Notes under the pieces: generated by a model
What the model saw: the letters and a program-made list of their open reading frames with translations, nothing else
Databases searched by the model: none
Told to the model about the DNA's origin: nothing
Program-made: the position numbers and the translations under genes
Shown here: positions 23,401 through 29,329 of the stretch, in pieces
Position numbering within the stretch: position 1 is the stretch's first letter
How the letters are laid out: each line of letters opens with the position of its first letter
Assembly (NCBI RefSeq): GCF_020217485.1
Contig: NZ_JAEKMI010000009.1
Coordinates: 103,803 to 167,802, forward strand
Length of the DNA: 64,000 nt
Direction: 5' to 3'
Source: Mycobacterium sp. WUMAC-067
GTDB taxonomy: Bacteria; Actinomycetota; Actinomycetes; Mycobacteriales; Mycobacteriaceae

Positions 23401-25483
23401 CACGGTGCCGCGCGGGCGCGACTACGTCCTGGCGCCCACCGAACGCGGCGCGATCGACAACCTGCGGCTGACCGAGAAGGACGTCCCCGCGCCGGACGAG
23501 GGTTACGTGCAGGTCCGGGTCGAGGCCGCAGGCCTCAACTTCCGCGACGTGCTCAACGTCCTCGGCCTCTACCCGGGCGATCCCGGACCGATCGGCGGCG
23601 ACTTCGCCGGCGTCGTCACCCAATTGGGCGACGGCGTCACCGGAGTCGAAGTGGGGCAACGCGTCTACGGCTCGATGCAGGGGGCGTTCTCCAGCCGGTT
23701 CAACGTGCCCGCCCAGTTCCTGGCGCCGATCCCGGACGGGGTGAGCGCGGTCGAGGCGGCCACGATTCCCGCCGCGGCGCTGACGGTGCGGCTGTCCTTC
23801 GACTGGGCGCAGCTGAAGCCTGGTGACAAGGTTCTCATCCACGCCGCCAGCGGCGGTGTGGGTCTGGCGGCGGTCCAGATGGCCCAGCGGTGCGGTGCCG
23901 AAGTGTTCGCCACGGCCAGCACCTTCAAGCGCGCGACGCTGCGCAAGCTGGGTGTGAAGCACGTCTACGACTCGCGTACAACGGATTTCGCCGATCAGAT
24001 CCTGGCGGACACCGACGGTGCCGGCGTGGACGTGGTCCTCAACTCCCTGACCAGCGAAGGGTTCATCGAGGCGACGCTGAAGGCCACCGCCAAGAACGGC
24101 CGCTTCGCCGAGATCGCCAAGCGCGACATCTGGACACCCGAGCAGATGGCCGAGGCGCGTCCCGATATCGCCTACGAGATCGTGGCATTGGACACGGTGA
24201 TGTTCACCGAACCCGATCGCATTCGCGACTTGCTCACCGAGGTTTCGCAAGGTTTGGCCGGTGGTGAGTGGACGCCGCTGCCCGCCGAGATCTATCCGCT
24301 CACCGAGGCGAGGGCCGCGTTCCGCCGCATGCAACAGGCGCGGCACATCGGGAAGATCGTGGTCCAGATGCCGAATCCGCTGCAGCCGCGCGATGATCGG
24401 AGCTACCTGATCACCGGCGGGCTCGGCGCGATCGGACTGCACACGGCGTCGCATCTGGCCCAACTCGGTGCCGGTGACATCGTGCTGACCAGCCGGCGCG
24501 AGCCCGGTGCGGACGCGCAACGGCTGATCGAGGAGATCACCGAGCGCTACAAGTGCCGCATCCATGTCTTCGCCGCCGATGTCGGCGACGAGTCCGAGGT
24601 GGCGGGGCTGCTGGAGCGCATCCGCACCGAGTTGCCGCCGCTGGCCGGTGTGGTGCATCTGGCGGGCGTGCTCGACGATGCGCTCCTGTCTCAGCAGACC
24701 GTGGAGCGATTCCGAACGACGGTGGCGCCCAAGGCGATCGGCGCCTACCACTTGGACAGGCTGACGAAGGCCGACGAGCTGGACTTCTTCATCGTGTCGT
24801 CGTCGGTGTCGAGCTTGTTCGGTTCGCCCGGCCAGTCCAACTACGCGACCGCCAACGCGCTGCTCGACGGCCTGGTCGCGCAGCGCAGGGCGCAAGGCCT
24901 GCCGGCCACCGGTGTCAACTTCGGCCCCTGGGCCCAAGGGGGCATGGCCTCTTCGGACGCCGCGACCGCCAATATCAGTGCGCAGGGCCTGATTCCGCTG
25001 GAGCCGTCGGCCGCGCTCGGCGCGCTCGCCGAGGTCGTCGCGAATGGAACCGGGCAGGCCACCGTCCTCAAGGCCAACTGGCAGCGTGCCGCGAAGGTGC
25101 TGGGCAGTTCGCGTCCGCCGATCCTCGATCTGGTGTTGCCCAGTGCCGCAGGAGAGGTGACCGGCGACAGTGAGTTGCTCAAGCAGCTGATGGAGGTTCC
25201 GGTGCCCCAGCGCGCCGGCTTCGTGACCGAATTCCTGCAGCGGGAGGTGCAGAACTTCCTGCGGCTCGCGTCGCCGCCCGCCGCGAGCAGTCGGTTCTTG
25301 GACCTGGGTACGGACTCGCTGATGGCGATCGAGCTCCGCAACCGGCTGCACAGCCAGTTCGGCGGCAAGTTCACGATCAACGCGACGGCGGTCTTCGACT
25401 ATCCGACCATTGGGGGGCTCGCCGAATATCTGGTGGCCCAGCTGCCCGACGCGGAACCGGAACCGGTCGAGGAGGCGTCGTAA
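14459..25483 (+). CDS. pks: Bimodular type I polyketide synthase (phleic acid synthase of TPP)
   Basis: 3,674 residues from ATG 14459 (AGAGAGG upstream). Module 1: KS about 14-440 (DTACSSS, Cys184; EAHGTGTSLGDP; KTNIGH), AT (GHSVGQ, Ser642), KR about 1190-1375 (TGGLGAIG), ACP (GMDSL, Ser1511). Module 2: KS from about 1576 (Cys1747), AT (Ser2209), DH (His2509 in HxxxGxxxxP, Asp2676), ER about 2990-3300 (HAASGGVGLAAV), KR about 3310-3490 with LDD, ACP (GTDSL, Ser3620). Both ATs carry HAFH, the malonyl-CoA signature, which fits unbranched phleic acids and not the methyl-branched acids made with M. tuberculosis Pks3/4. There is no thioesterase, so release must be by PapA3. Module 1 has no recognisable DH. 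Two modules used alternately would fit the four-carbon repeat of phleic acid. Confidence 0.9.
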   Translation: MASVEGLGESASGFAIVGYAARFPGAADADEFWDVLRDGRDAISDVPQDRWDADEFFDPEPGAPGKVVTRRAGFVDDVTGFDAPFFGLSTREVRLMDPQHRILLETAWRAVEHSGYAPTDLADSNTGVFVGLATHDYLGMASDELTYPEIEAYMAIGTSNAAAAGRISYRLGLQGPAVAVDTACSSSLVAIHQACQALRLGECDLALAGGGNVLLTPATMITFSSAHMLAPDGRCKTFDAAADGYVRGEGCGVIVIKRLEDAMRDGDRIRAVIRGSAINQDGASGGLTVPNGVAQQRVIADALKRADLEPRDVGYLEAHGTGTSLGDPIEAQAAGAALGAGREPDQPLLMGSVKTNIGHLEAAAGIAGVIKVILSLENELLPQHLHFQNPSPHIPWERLAVEVVKEATPWKRNGQRRIAGVSSFGFAGTNAHVILEEAPEQAEPAPAAPLPVEPSGDRRFSILPLSARTPAALMRLAEDYRAWLGAHPEATLADVCFTAGAGRAHLEQRAALVVNSRDSAMELLGALAEERPAPGLFRGESHDRPKTAWLFTGQGSQYPGMARELFGTEPVFAETLNRCAAAVADVLEKPLLDVIFDVDSPDSEATLQQTSYAQPALFAVELGLARLWQSWGFEPDVVLGHSVGQYSAACVAGVLSLEDGALLMAERGRLFGSLPAGGRMVAVFTAAERVERLTDESPSLSVAAYNGANTVLSGPAADLEHAVAGLTADGVRCDWLDTSHAFHSALLDPILDEFESYAGRFNFTTPQRILIDNRTGAALGRSVKLDGAYWRRHARQPVEFAKSVRTLAELNCKLLLEIGPRPVLTAAALGAWPDQATAPRVITSLRRNTADHRQITEAVADAYVLGHLPDFAAFRQASARKIDLPTYPFERRQYWFRDDRERPDRPQDVGGPRTETVRLLEDGRIEELAALLGGASDDRQTLQMLTKLAAQHNQQRMSRSIGEDRYEIRWEKSNSPLSRAEVDEGSGWIVVADDADAARPLVELLSARNRRHRVVGLPVSDADEEALADALRAAATDDSTLRIVHVAALEAAAAPSMRSLLRMQHRILGGTRRLFRAAVAAELRSPIWIVTRGAQRVTDTDTVAPHQSCLWGFGRAASLELPHVWGGLADLSEGGDNAADEWSALIDRIAASHGSAVRDDQLALRDRAVYMPRLARRSAPPSGVPLQLRDDATYLVTGGLGAIGLEIAGYLAANGARNLVLTSRRAPSDAAQQRIDALCEQHGCTIRAVAGDVADAHDVARLLASVQAELPPLAGIVHAAGEIGTTPLSALQDAEVDRVFAGKVWGAWHLSEAAVDLKLDFFISTSSIASVWGGFGQTAYGAANAFLDGLAWRLREQGILGVSVNFGPWSAGMADAESRARLDRRGVQTLSPADALAGLADAVAAASAQGPAQGVVARIDWARFLPLYQQAGRRSFLAELEREVPSLMTAAAPSATSSGKTALVERLTGAPVQQRKKLLTDYLRDAVAEVTRVDAAEIREDAGFFDLGMDSLMAVELRRRIEQGVGKEIPATLAMDHPRLSDVADYLLSDVLELGDQASSKPRPQPASVVTTRTDEPIAIVAVSCRFPGAPDPEAFWEVLSGGVDAIREVPEDRFDIDEFYDPDPDAAGKTYTRFGGFLEGIDGFDPEFFGISPREAVWIEPQQRLMLETVWEGLERAGYAPAALRGSRTGVFVGVAANEYAHLLSSESIDKIEPHFITGNALNAISGRVAFALGFEGPAVAIDTACSSALVAVHQACQALHSGDCDMALAGGVNVLLSPVTVVAASRARMLSPVGRCKTFDASADGYVRSEGCGILVLKRLSDAERDGDRICAVIPSSAVNQDGASSGLTVPNGGAQQRLIGSALARAGLTGGDVDYLEAHGTGTPLGDPIEVQAAAAAYGDSRDADRPLLMGSVKTNIGHTESASGAAGLIKVVLSLQHEVLPQSLHFEEPSPHIPWDSLPVRVVDAAMPWLPNGRPRRAGVSSFGFTGTNAHVLVEEAPASTDRRVADDDASASEARAGQARVLALSARSPEALVALTRRYQDWLTAHPDVDLAEVCLTAGTGRSHFEHRAALVVDSVEGAREALAELAENRLRPGVVRGEHTHHPTTAWLFTGQGSQYPGMARELFDSEPVFAETVTRCADAVSDILPRPLLEVLFATDRETGGEAGERLRHTSFAQPALFAVEMGLARLWQSWGIQPDVVLGHSVGQYAAACVAGVFSLEDGARLMAERGRMFGSLPEGGRMVAVFADAKHVEQAAGEFPRVSVGAYNGPNTVLSGPGEDLEQIVAKCGDEGIRCTWLQTSHAFHSELLDPVLDEFESYAAQFRFAAPTMPLVCNRTGAVLTAQTPLDAQYWRRHSRQPVQFAESVRTVAALGCSVLMEIGPQPVLSGAAVQVWPEHLSAPRAIVSLRKGVSDRRQIADALAAAYVGGLRPDFAALQGQPRRRLELPTYPFQRRRFWPKTSGIAVDGGAGSSSGILGNAKDLASGDSVYTSRLSVKSQPWLSDHVIYGTVVVPGATYAAMALAAVGAPARVKDVFFYEPIILPEKSSREVQLTLHPLQDGGESTFQVHSRPYGERGAEWSLNAEGTVSAGADDEPVSQGDPVDEAIERLNRMRPQELFETFADLELAWGPTWSGSLKSLWLGEGEAIGDVLVGEELAEQLGSEPMHPVLMDLCTGVAFPAFPALLAAEQGVNDLFLPLRYGQVSLREKMPRRFYCRARWHSSELNSETQVFDLDFVDRDGRHLGGIREFTVKRAPREALLRGLGGDATRLLYTLGWHEVPPPASGDEAENPSGTWLIAGFDELAAKVPGCIPFDRNADQELLGQVLTQAHERGLPFSGVVWRGKAPSGEESSADVTARLETEIANLLSVVHTVQRGSQNGDVKLPGGLWIVTERAVATESGEPVDPVQAALWGFGRTTINEEPALRAKLVDCDGSPEAVHALAALLATPVDEPELAVRQGKLLASRLLPWARSGHLTVPRGRDYVLAPTERGAIDNLRLTEKDVPAPDEGYVQVRVEAAGLNFRDVLNVLGLYPGDPGPIGGDFAGVVTQLGDGVTGVEVGQRVYGSMQGAFSSRFNVPAQFLAPIPDGVSAVEAATIPAAALTVRLSFDWAQLKPGDKVLIHAASGGVGLAAVQMAQRCGAEVFATASTFKRATLRKLGVKHVYDSRTTDFADQILADTDGAGVDVVLNSLTSEGFIEATLKATAKNGRFAEIAKRDIWTPEQMAEARPDIAYEIVALDTVMFTEPDRIRDLLTEVSQGLAGGEWTPLPAEIYPLTEARAAFRRMQQARHIGKIVVQMPNPLQPRDDRSYLITGGLGAIGLHTASHLAQLGAGDIVLTSRREPGADAQRLIEEITERYKCRIHVFAADVGDESEVAGLLERIRTELPPLAGVVHLAGVLDDALLSQQTVERFRTTVAPKAIGAYHLDRLTKADELDFFIVSSSVSSLFGSPGQSNYATANALLDGLVAQRRAQGLPATGVNFGPWAQGGMASSDAATANISAQGLIPLEPSAALGALAEVVANGTGQATVLKANWQRAAKVLGSSRPPILDLVLPSAAGEVTGDSELLKQLMEVPVPQRAGFVTEFLQREVQNFLRLASPPAASSRFLDLGTDSLMAIELRNRLHSQFGGKFTINATAVFDYPTIGGLAEYLVAQLPDAEPEPVEEAS

Positions 25484-25574
25484 CGTCCGGCGCGTGCGCG
25501 CCCGCACGAACGTGGACTTGTGGCGCGGAAAACCGGTGTCGGCCCAACAAGTCGACGCTCGACCCGTTAAGCGC

Positions 25575-25997
25575 TCAGTCGCTGATGTCGAACCCCGCGT
25601 TGATCTTGGTCGGTCGCACCCGCACCACCAACTCGCCGGGAACGGCGTTGCGGCGGCCGAACTCCTCGGCGCGTTCGGCGCCCATGTACCGGGCGCCGGT
25701 GCGGGTGGCGATGTCGAGCACGTCCGCGGGGTCCTCGCTGACCGTCGCCAGACCTTGGACTTGGACAAAGGAATACGGCGGATGGGGATCGTCGACGCAG
25801 ATCACGACACGCGAATCACGCGCTATCGCACGCCCTTTCGACGTGTCACGCCCGGTGTTGAAGGCCAGCTGACCCTCGTCGACGACGAACCACACCGGGG
25901 TGACCAGCGGCCGGCCGTCGGCGGCGACGTACCCGAGCATCCCCGTACGGGTGCCGGCTGAGAGGAATGAGACGACCCTTTCGGAGAGCTCGGCCAT
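25575..25997 (-). CDS. PPOX-class (pyridoxamine oxidase-like, probably F420- or flavin-binding) protein
   Basis: 140 residues forming a single split-barrel. The N-terminal TRTGMLGYVAADGRPLVTPVWF and the later GRAIARDSRVVICVDDPHPP are typical of small mycobacterial PPOX/Rv1155-type proteins that bind F420 or flavin and reduce small substrates; the substrate cannot be told from sequence. It converges with the PKS (91 bases apart) and its start is 2 bases from the stop of the adjacent acyl-CoA dehydrogenase, so it is the last gene of that three-gene operon. A C-terminal KINAGFDISD is typical of the family. Confidence 0.8.
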   Translation of the reverse strand: MAELSERVVSFLSAGTRTGMLGYVAADGRPLVTPVWFVVDEGQLAFNTGRDTSKGRAIARDSRVVICVDDPHPPYSFVQVQGLATVSEDPADVLDIATRTGARYMGAERAEEFGRRNAVPGELVVRVRPTKINAGFDISD

Positions 25998-25999
25998 CC

Positions 26000-27103
26000 T
26001 TAGAGGCGGGCCAGGTCGTAGTCGCCGAGGTGGTCGATCAGGTTGTGCAGGTGCTCACCCGAGGTGCCCAGCGTGTGTTCGATCGCCGTCAGCCGGGCGG
26101 CGTAGTGGCTGATCGGGTACTCCGCGGTCACACCGATGCCGCCGTGCATCTGGATCGACTCCTGCGCGATGTGCCGGCCCGAGCGGCCGATCTGCAGCTT
26201 GGCCCGCGAGGCGATCACCGGGTCGAGGTTGCCGTCGGCGATCGACATCGCCGCGTACAGGCTCATGCTGCGGGCCAGTTCCAGCGACACGTACATGTCG
26301 GCGGCCCGCTGTGTCAGCGCCTGGAATTTGTTCAGCGTGACACCGAACTGCTTGCGGGTCTTGAGGTAATCGGTCGTCAGGCGCAGCGATTCCTCCATCG
26401 CCCCGAGCGCTTCGGCGCACAGCGCCGACTGGATACGGATGACGGCGTTGCGGATGGCGCCCGACGCGTCGGCCGCCTCACCCAGGGGTTCGGCGGGGGC
26501 GGAATCGAGATCGACCTGGGCGCCGCGTTGCCCGTCGAAGGTCCGGTACGGGTGCCGAATGGCGGCGCCCGCGTCGACCAGGAACAGGCCGGTGCCGCCG
26601 TCGGGCAGGGCGGCGCTGACCACCAACGTGTCGGCGCAGTCCCCGGCGAGCACCGGGTTCTTCCGGCCGCTCACGGTCCACGAATCACCTTGCCGCGCAG
26701 CCGTGGTCACCTCGGCCGACGGTTTACGCTGGCCCGGTTCGAGGTCGGCGAAGGCCAACAGCCGTTGCCCTGACGCGACCTCGTCGAGCAGCTGCCTCTG
26801 CTCCTGGCTGCCCAGCTCGGCGATCAGCGCACCGGGTCCCAGCGCGGCGTGCAGGACCGGTTCCGGGGCCAGCCGCCGCCCGATCTCGGTGAGCACCACC
26901 GCGATCTCGATCTGGCCGGACTCGTCGGGCTCGAATCCCAGCCCGAGGATCCCGGTGTCGGCGAGCTGGCTCCAGACCTCGCGGCTCCAGCCCAGTTCGG
27001 AGCCGATGACCTTGTTGCGGCTTTCCGGGTCATAGGTGCGCGCCAGCAGGTCGCGTGTGGTGTCGCGGAGCAGGGACTGCTCGTCGCTCAACTGAAAGTC
27101 CAT
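26000..27103 (-). CDS. Acyl-CoA dehydrogenase, smaller subunit-type
   Basis: 367 residues from ATG 27103 (GAGGC upstream), beginning MDFQLSDEQSLLRDT, the usual ACAD N-terminal helix. The C-terminal part has QMHGGIGVTAEYPISHY, the QxxGGxG flavin/ETF region. It should oxidise an acyl-CoA at alpha-beta with FAD and pass electrons to ETF. It is encoded 7 bases after a second ACAD gene. Mycobacterial ACAD pairs of this kind often form alpha2beta2 heterotetramers in steroid or branched-acid catabolism, so the two products may be one enzyme. The expected catalytic Glu could not be located confidently by eye. Confidence 0.85.
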   Translation of the reverse strand: MDFQLSDEQSLLRDTTRDLLARTYDPESRNKVIGSELGWSREVWSQLADTGILGLGFEPDESGQIEIAVVLTEIGRRLAPEPVLHAALGPGALIAELGSQEQRQLLDEVASGQRLLAFADLEPGQRKPSAEVTTAARQGDSWTVSGRKNPVLAGDCADTLVVSAALPDGGTGLFLVDAGAAIRHPYRTFDGQRGAQVDLDSAPAEPLGEAADASGAIRNAVIRIQSALCAEALGAMEESLRLTTDYLKTRKQFGVTLNKFQALTQRAADMYVSLELARSMSLYAAMSIADGNLDPVIASRAKLQIGRSGRHIAQESIQMHGGIGVTAEYPISHYAARLTAIEHTLGTSGEHLHNLIDHLGDYDLARL

Positions 27104-27110
27104 GGCTGCC

Positions 27111-28271
27111 TCACAATCCCAGAATGGTGGACGCGATGATGTTGCGTTGCACTTCGCTGCTGCCGCCGTAGATCGACGTCTTGCGGTAGTTGAGGTAGTG
27201 CGGCGCGCTGTGCTGCGCCCAGGACGGCGACGAGATGTCTTCGCCGTTGGCCGGCAACGCATCCGGCCCGGCGACCTCGACGAGCAGTTCGGTGGCGATC
27301 TGTTGCAACTGGCTGCCGCGCAGCTTGAGCACCGACGAGGCCGGGTTGGGCTGTCCGTTAGCGGAGTCGGTGACCACCCGTGACTGCGTGAGTTCCAGTG
27401 CGAGCAGCTCGTTTTCGGCCTCGGCCAGCCGCGCCGCGAACAACGGATCCTCGAGCACCCCGGTGGCCGCCGCGTGCTTCTTCACCTCGGCGAGGCGCAC
27501 CTTGGTCCGGCCCACGCCGGCGATGCCGGTGCGCTCGTTACCCAACAGGAATTTCGCGTACGTCCAGCCCTTGTTCTCTTCTCCCACAAGCTGATTGGCC
27601 GGCACGCGGACGTCTTCGAAAAAGACCTCGTTGATCTCGTGGCCGCCGTCGATCGTCTTGATGGGCCGCAGCGTGATGCCCGGCGTGTTCATGTCGAAGA
27701 GCAGGAACGAGATGCCGGCCTGACGCTTGGGCGCCTGCGGGTCGGTGCGGACCAGGCAGAAGATCCAGTCCGCGTATTGGCCGAGGGTGGTCCAGGTCTT
27801 CTGCCCGTTGACGACGTAGCTGTCGCCGTCGCGGACCGCGGTGGTGCGCAGCGACGCCAGGTCGGACCCGGCCTCCGGCTCGGAGAACCCCTGGCACCAC
27901 CAGATGTCGAGGCTGGCCGTCGGGGGCAGGAAGCGTTGTTTGACGTCCTCCGAACCGAATTCGGCGATCACCGGGCCCACCATCTTGGTGTTGAAGTTCA
28001 GCGGCTCCGGGACGCACGCCAGCTGCATTTCGTCGGCCCAGATCTGGTGCTGGGTCGGCGTCCAGTCCTTGCCGCCCCACTCGACCGGCCAGTTCGGTAC
28101 CGCCAAACCGTGTTCGTGCAAGATCTTGTGGCTGGTGACGATGTCGTCGCGGTTCACTTCCGCCGAGCCCTGGCGCACCCGGTCGCGCAACTCCTGGGGA
28201 ATCTTGGTCGTGTAGACGCTGCGGAGTTCGTCGCGGAACGCGGCTTCCTCGGGTGTGAGCGCCAGTTGCAT
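27111..28271 (-). CDS. Acyl-CoA dehydrogenase, larger subunit-type
   Basis: 386 residues; the ATG at 28271 has AGGAGG 6 bases upstream. The conserved WWCQGFSEPEAGSDLASLRT block and the VNGQKTWTT motif are diagnostic of ACADs, and YGGSSEVQRNIIA near the C-terminus matches the region that closes over FAD. It begins a three-gene minus operon (ACAD, ACAD, PPOX) at the right end of the island. A gene pair of this form is often annotated as pimeloyl-CoA dehydrogenase large/small subunit, but that substrate is not supported by anything seen here. Confidence 0.87.
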   Translation of the reverse strand: MQLALTPEEAAFRDELRSVYTTKIPQELRDRVRQGSAEVNRDDIVTSHKILHEHGLAVPNWPVEWGGKDWTPTQHQIWADEMQLACVPEPLNFNTKMVGPVIAEFGSEDVKQRFLPPTASLDIWWCQGFSEPEAGSDLASLRTTAVRDGDSYVVNGQKTWTTLGQYADWIFCLVRTDPQAPKRQAGISFLLFDMNTPGITLRPIKTIDGGHEINEVFFEDVRVPANQLVGEENKGWTYAKFLLGNERTGIAGVGRTKVRLAEVKKHAAATGVLEDPLFAARLAEAENELLALELTQSRVVTDSANGQPNPASSVLKLRGSQLQQIATELLVEVAGPDALPANGEDISSPSWAQHSAPHYLNYRKTSIYGGSSEVQRNIIASTILGL

Positions 28272-28472
28272 GGCAGCCTCCTGTCGTTGCTCCGGTGAGC
28301 GTGGCGGCCCATCGCCCAGAGCTGGTTTCTGGCGATGCTGGTCGTTCGCTCAACCTCCATCTTGGCTCATCCCGTGCGGGGCCTGTGCACAGCCTCGGGT
28401 TAATCCACAGAACGGGTCGGAGGCGCCCTTCGCCGGGGCGGTTGCGGCGGTGGGCGGATTTACGGTCGGCCC

Positions 28473-29324
28473 ATGCGAACAGAACTTCCGGCCGAGCGCC
28501 TGCAGCGACGGCTGCGCGCCGAACCGGATACCGACCCGCACGGCGAGGACTCCGGGGCGGACCCGGACGGGGACGCCCCGAACGACGACCAGAATTCGCT
28601 GCTGCCGCGGTGGCTGCCCGACTCGTCCCAGGACCGGGGCTGGGTGGCGAAGGTGCGCGCCGACCCGGGACGCGCGGGCGCCATCGGATTGGCGATCGTG
28701 GCGGCGCTGGCGGTGCTGGTCACGGTTTTCACGTTGGTGCGCGACCGGCCGGCGCCGGTGATGTCGGCCAAGCTGCCGCCGGTGGAGAAGGTGTCGACGG
28801 CGAGCCCACGCTCCTCGGCGAGCCCGACGCCCGGACCCGATCAGCCGGTGGTCGTCAGCGTGGTCGGCCTGGTACACACGCCCGGCCTGGTGACGCTCGC
28901 ACCCGGCGCCCGCGTCGCCGACGCGCTGCAGGCCGCCGGCGGCGCGGTCAACGGCGCCGACACCATCGGACTCAACATGGCCCGACCGCTCGGCGACGGT
29001 GAGCAGATCGTGGTCGGCCTCGCGCCCGTCTCGGGACAGCCGACGGCCCTGGGCAGTTCGGTGGCCTCCGGATCGACATCCACGTCGAAGGCGCCGCCAC
29101 CGCGGTCGGGGACGGTCAAGCCGAAACCGGGCGAGGCGGTCAACCTCAACACCGCGACGGTGCAGGAACTCGACGCGTTGCCCGGGGTCGGGCCGGTCAC
29201 CGCCGCCGCGATCGTGGCGTGGCGCCAGGCCAACGGCAAGTTCACCAGCGTTGACCAGCTCGCCGACGTCGAGGGGATCGGGCCGGCGCGGCTGGAGAAG
29301 CTGCGCGCCCTGGTCCGTGTCTGA
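28473..29324 (+). CDS. comEA: ComEA-like DNA-binding competence protein
   Basis: 283 residues. A charged N-terminal cytoplasmic part is followed by one TM helix at about residues 70-92 (AIGLAIVAALAVLVTVFTLV), an SLBB-like domain (VVVSVVGLVHTPGLVTL) and a C-terminal double helix-hairpin-helix (NLNTATVQELDALPGVGPVTAAAI) that binds DNA. ComEA captures extracellular DNA and hands it to the ComEC channel in competent bacteria; mycobacterial use is uncertain. comEC starts 5 bases downstream. The pair corresponds to Rv2415c-Rv2414c and marks where the backbone resumes after the island. Confidence 0.9.
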   Translation: MRTELPAERLQRRLRAEPDTDPHGEDSGADPDGDAPNDDQNSLLPRWLPDSSQDRGWVAKVRADPGRAGAIGLAIVAALAVLVTVFTLVRDRPAPVMSAKLPPVEKVSTASPRSSASPTPGPDQPVVVSVVGLVHTPGLVTLAPGARVADALQAAGGAVNGADTIGLNMARPLGDGEQIVVGLAPVSGQPTALGSSVASGSTSTSKAPPPRSGTVKPKPGEAVNLNTATVQELDALPGVGPVTAAAIVAWRQANGKFTSVDQLADVEGIGPARLEKLRALVRV

Positions 29325-29329
29325 CCCGG

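Noticed and set aside
23276..25768. 830-codon minus-strand frame over ER-KR-ACP of the PKS
   Set aside because: Mirrors the codon-position GC bias of the PKS; no start signal or recognisable domain.
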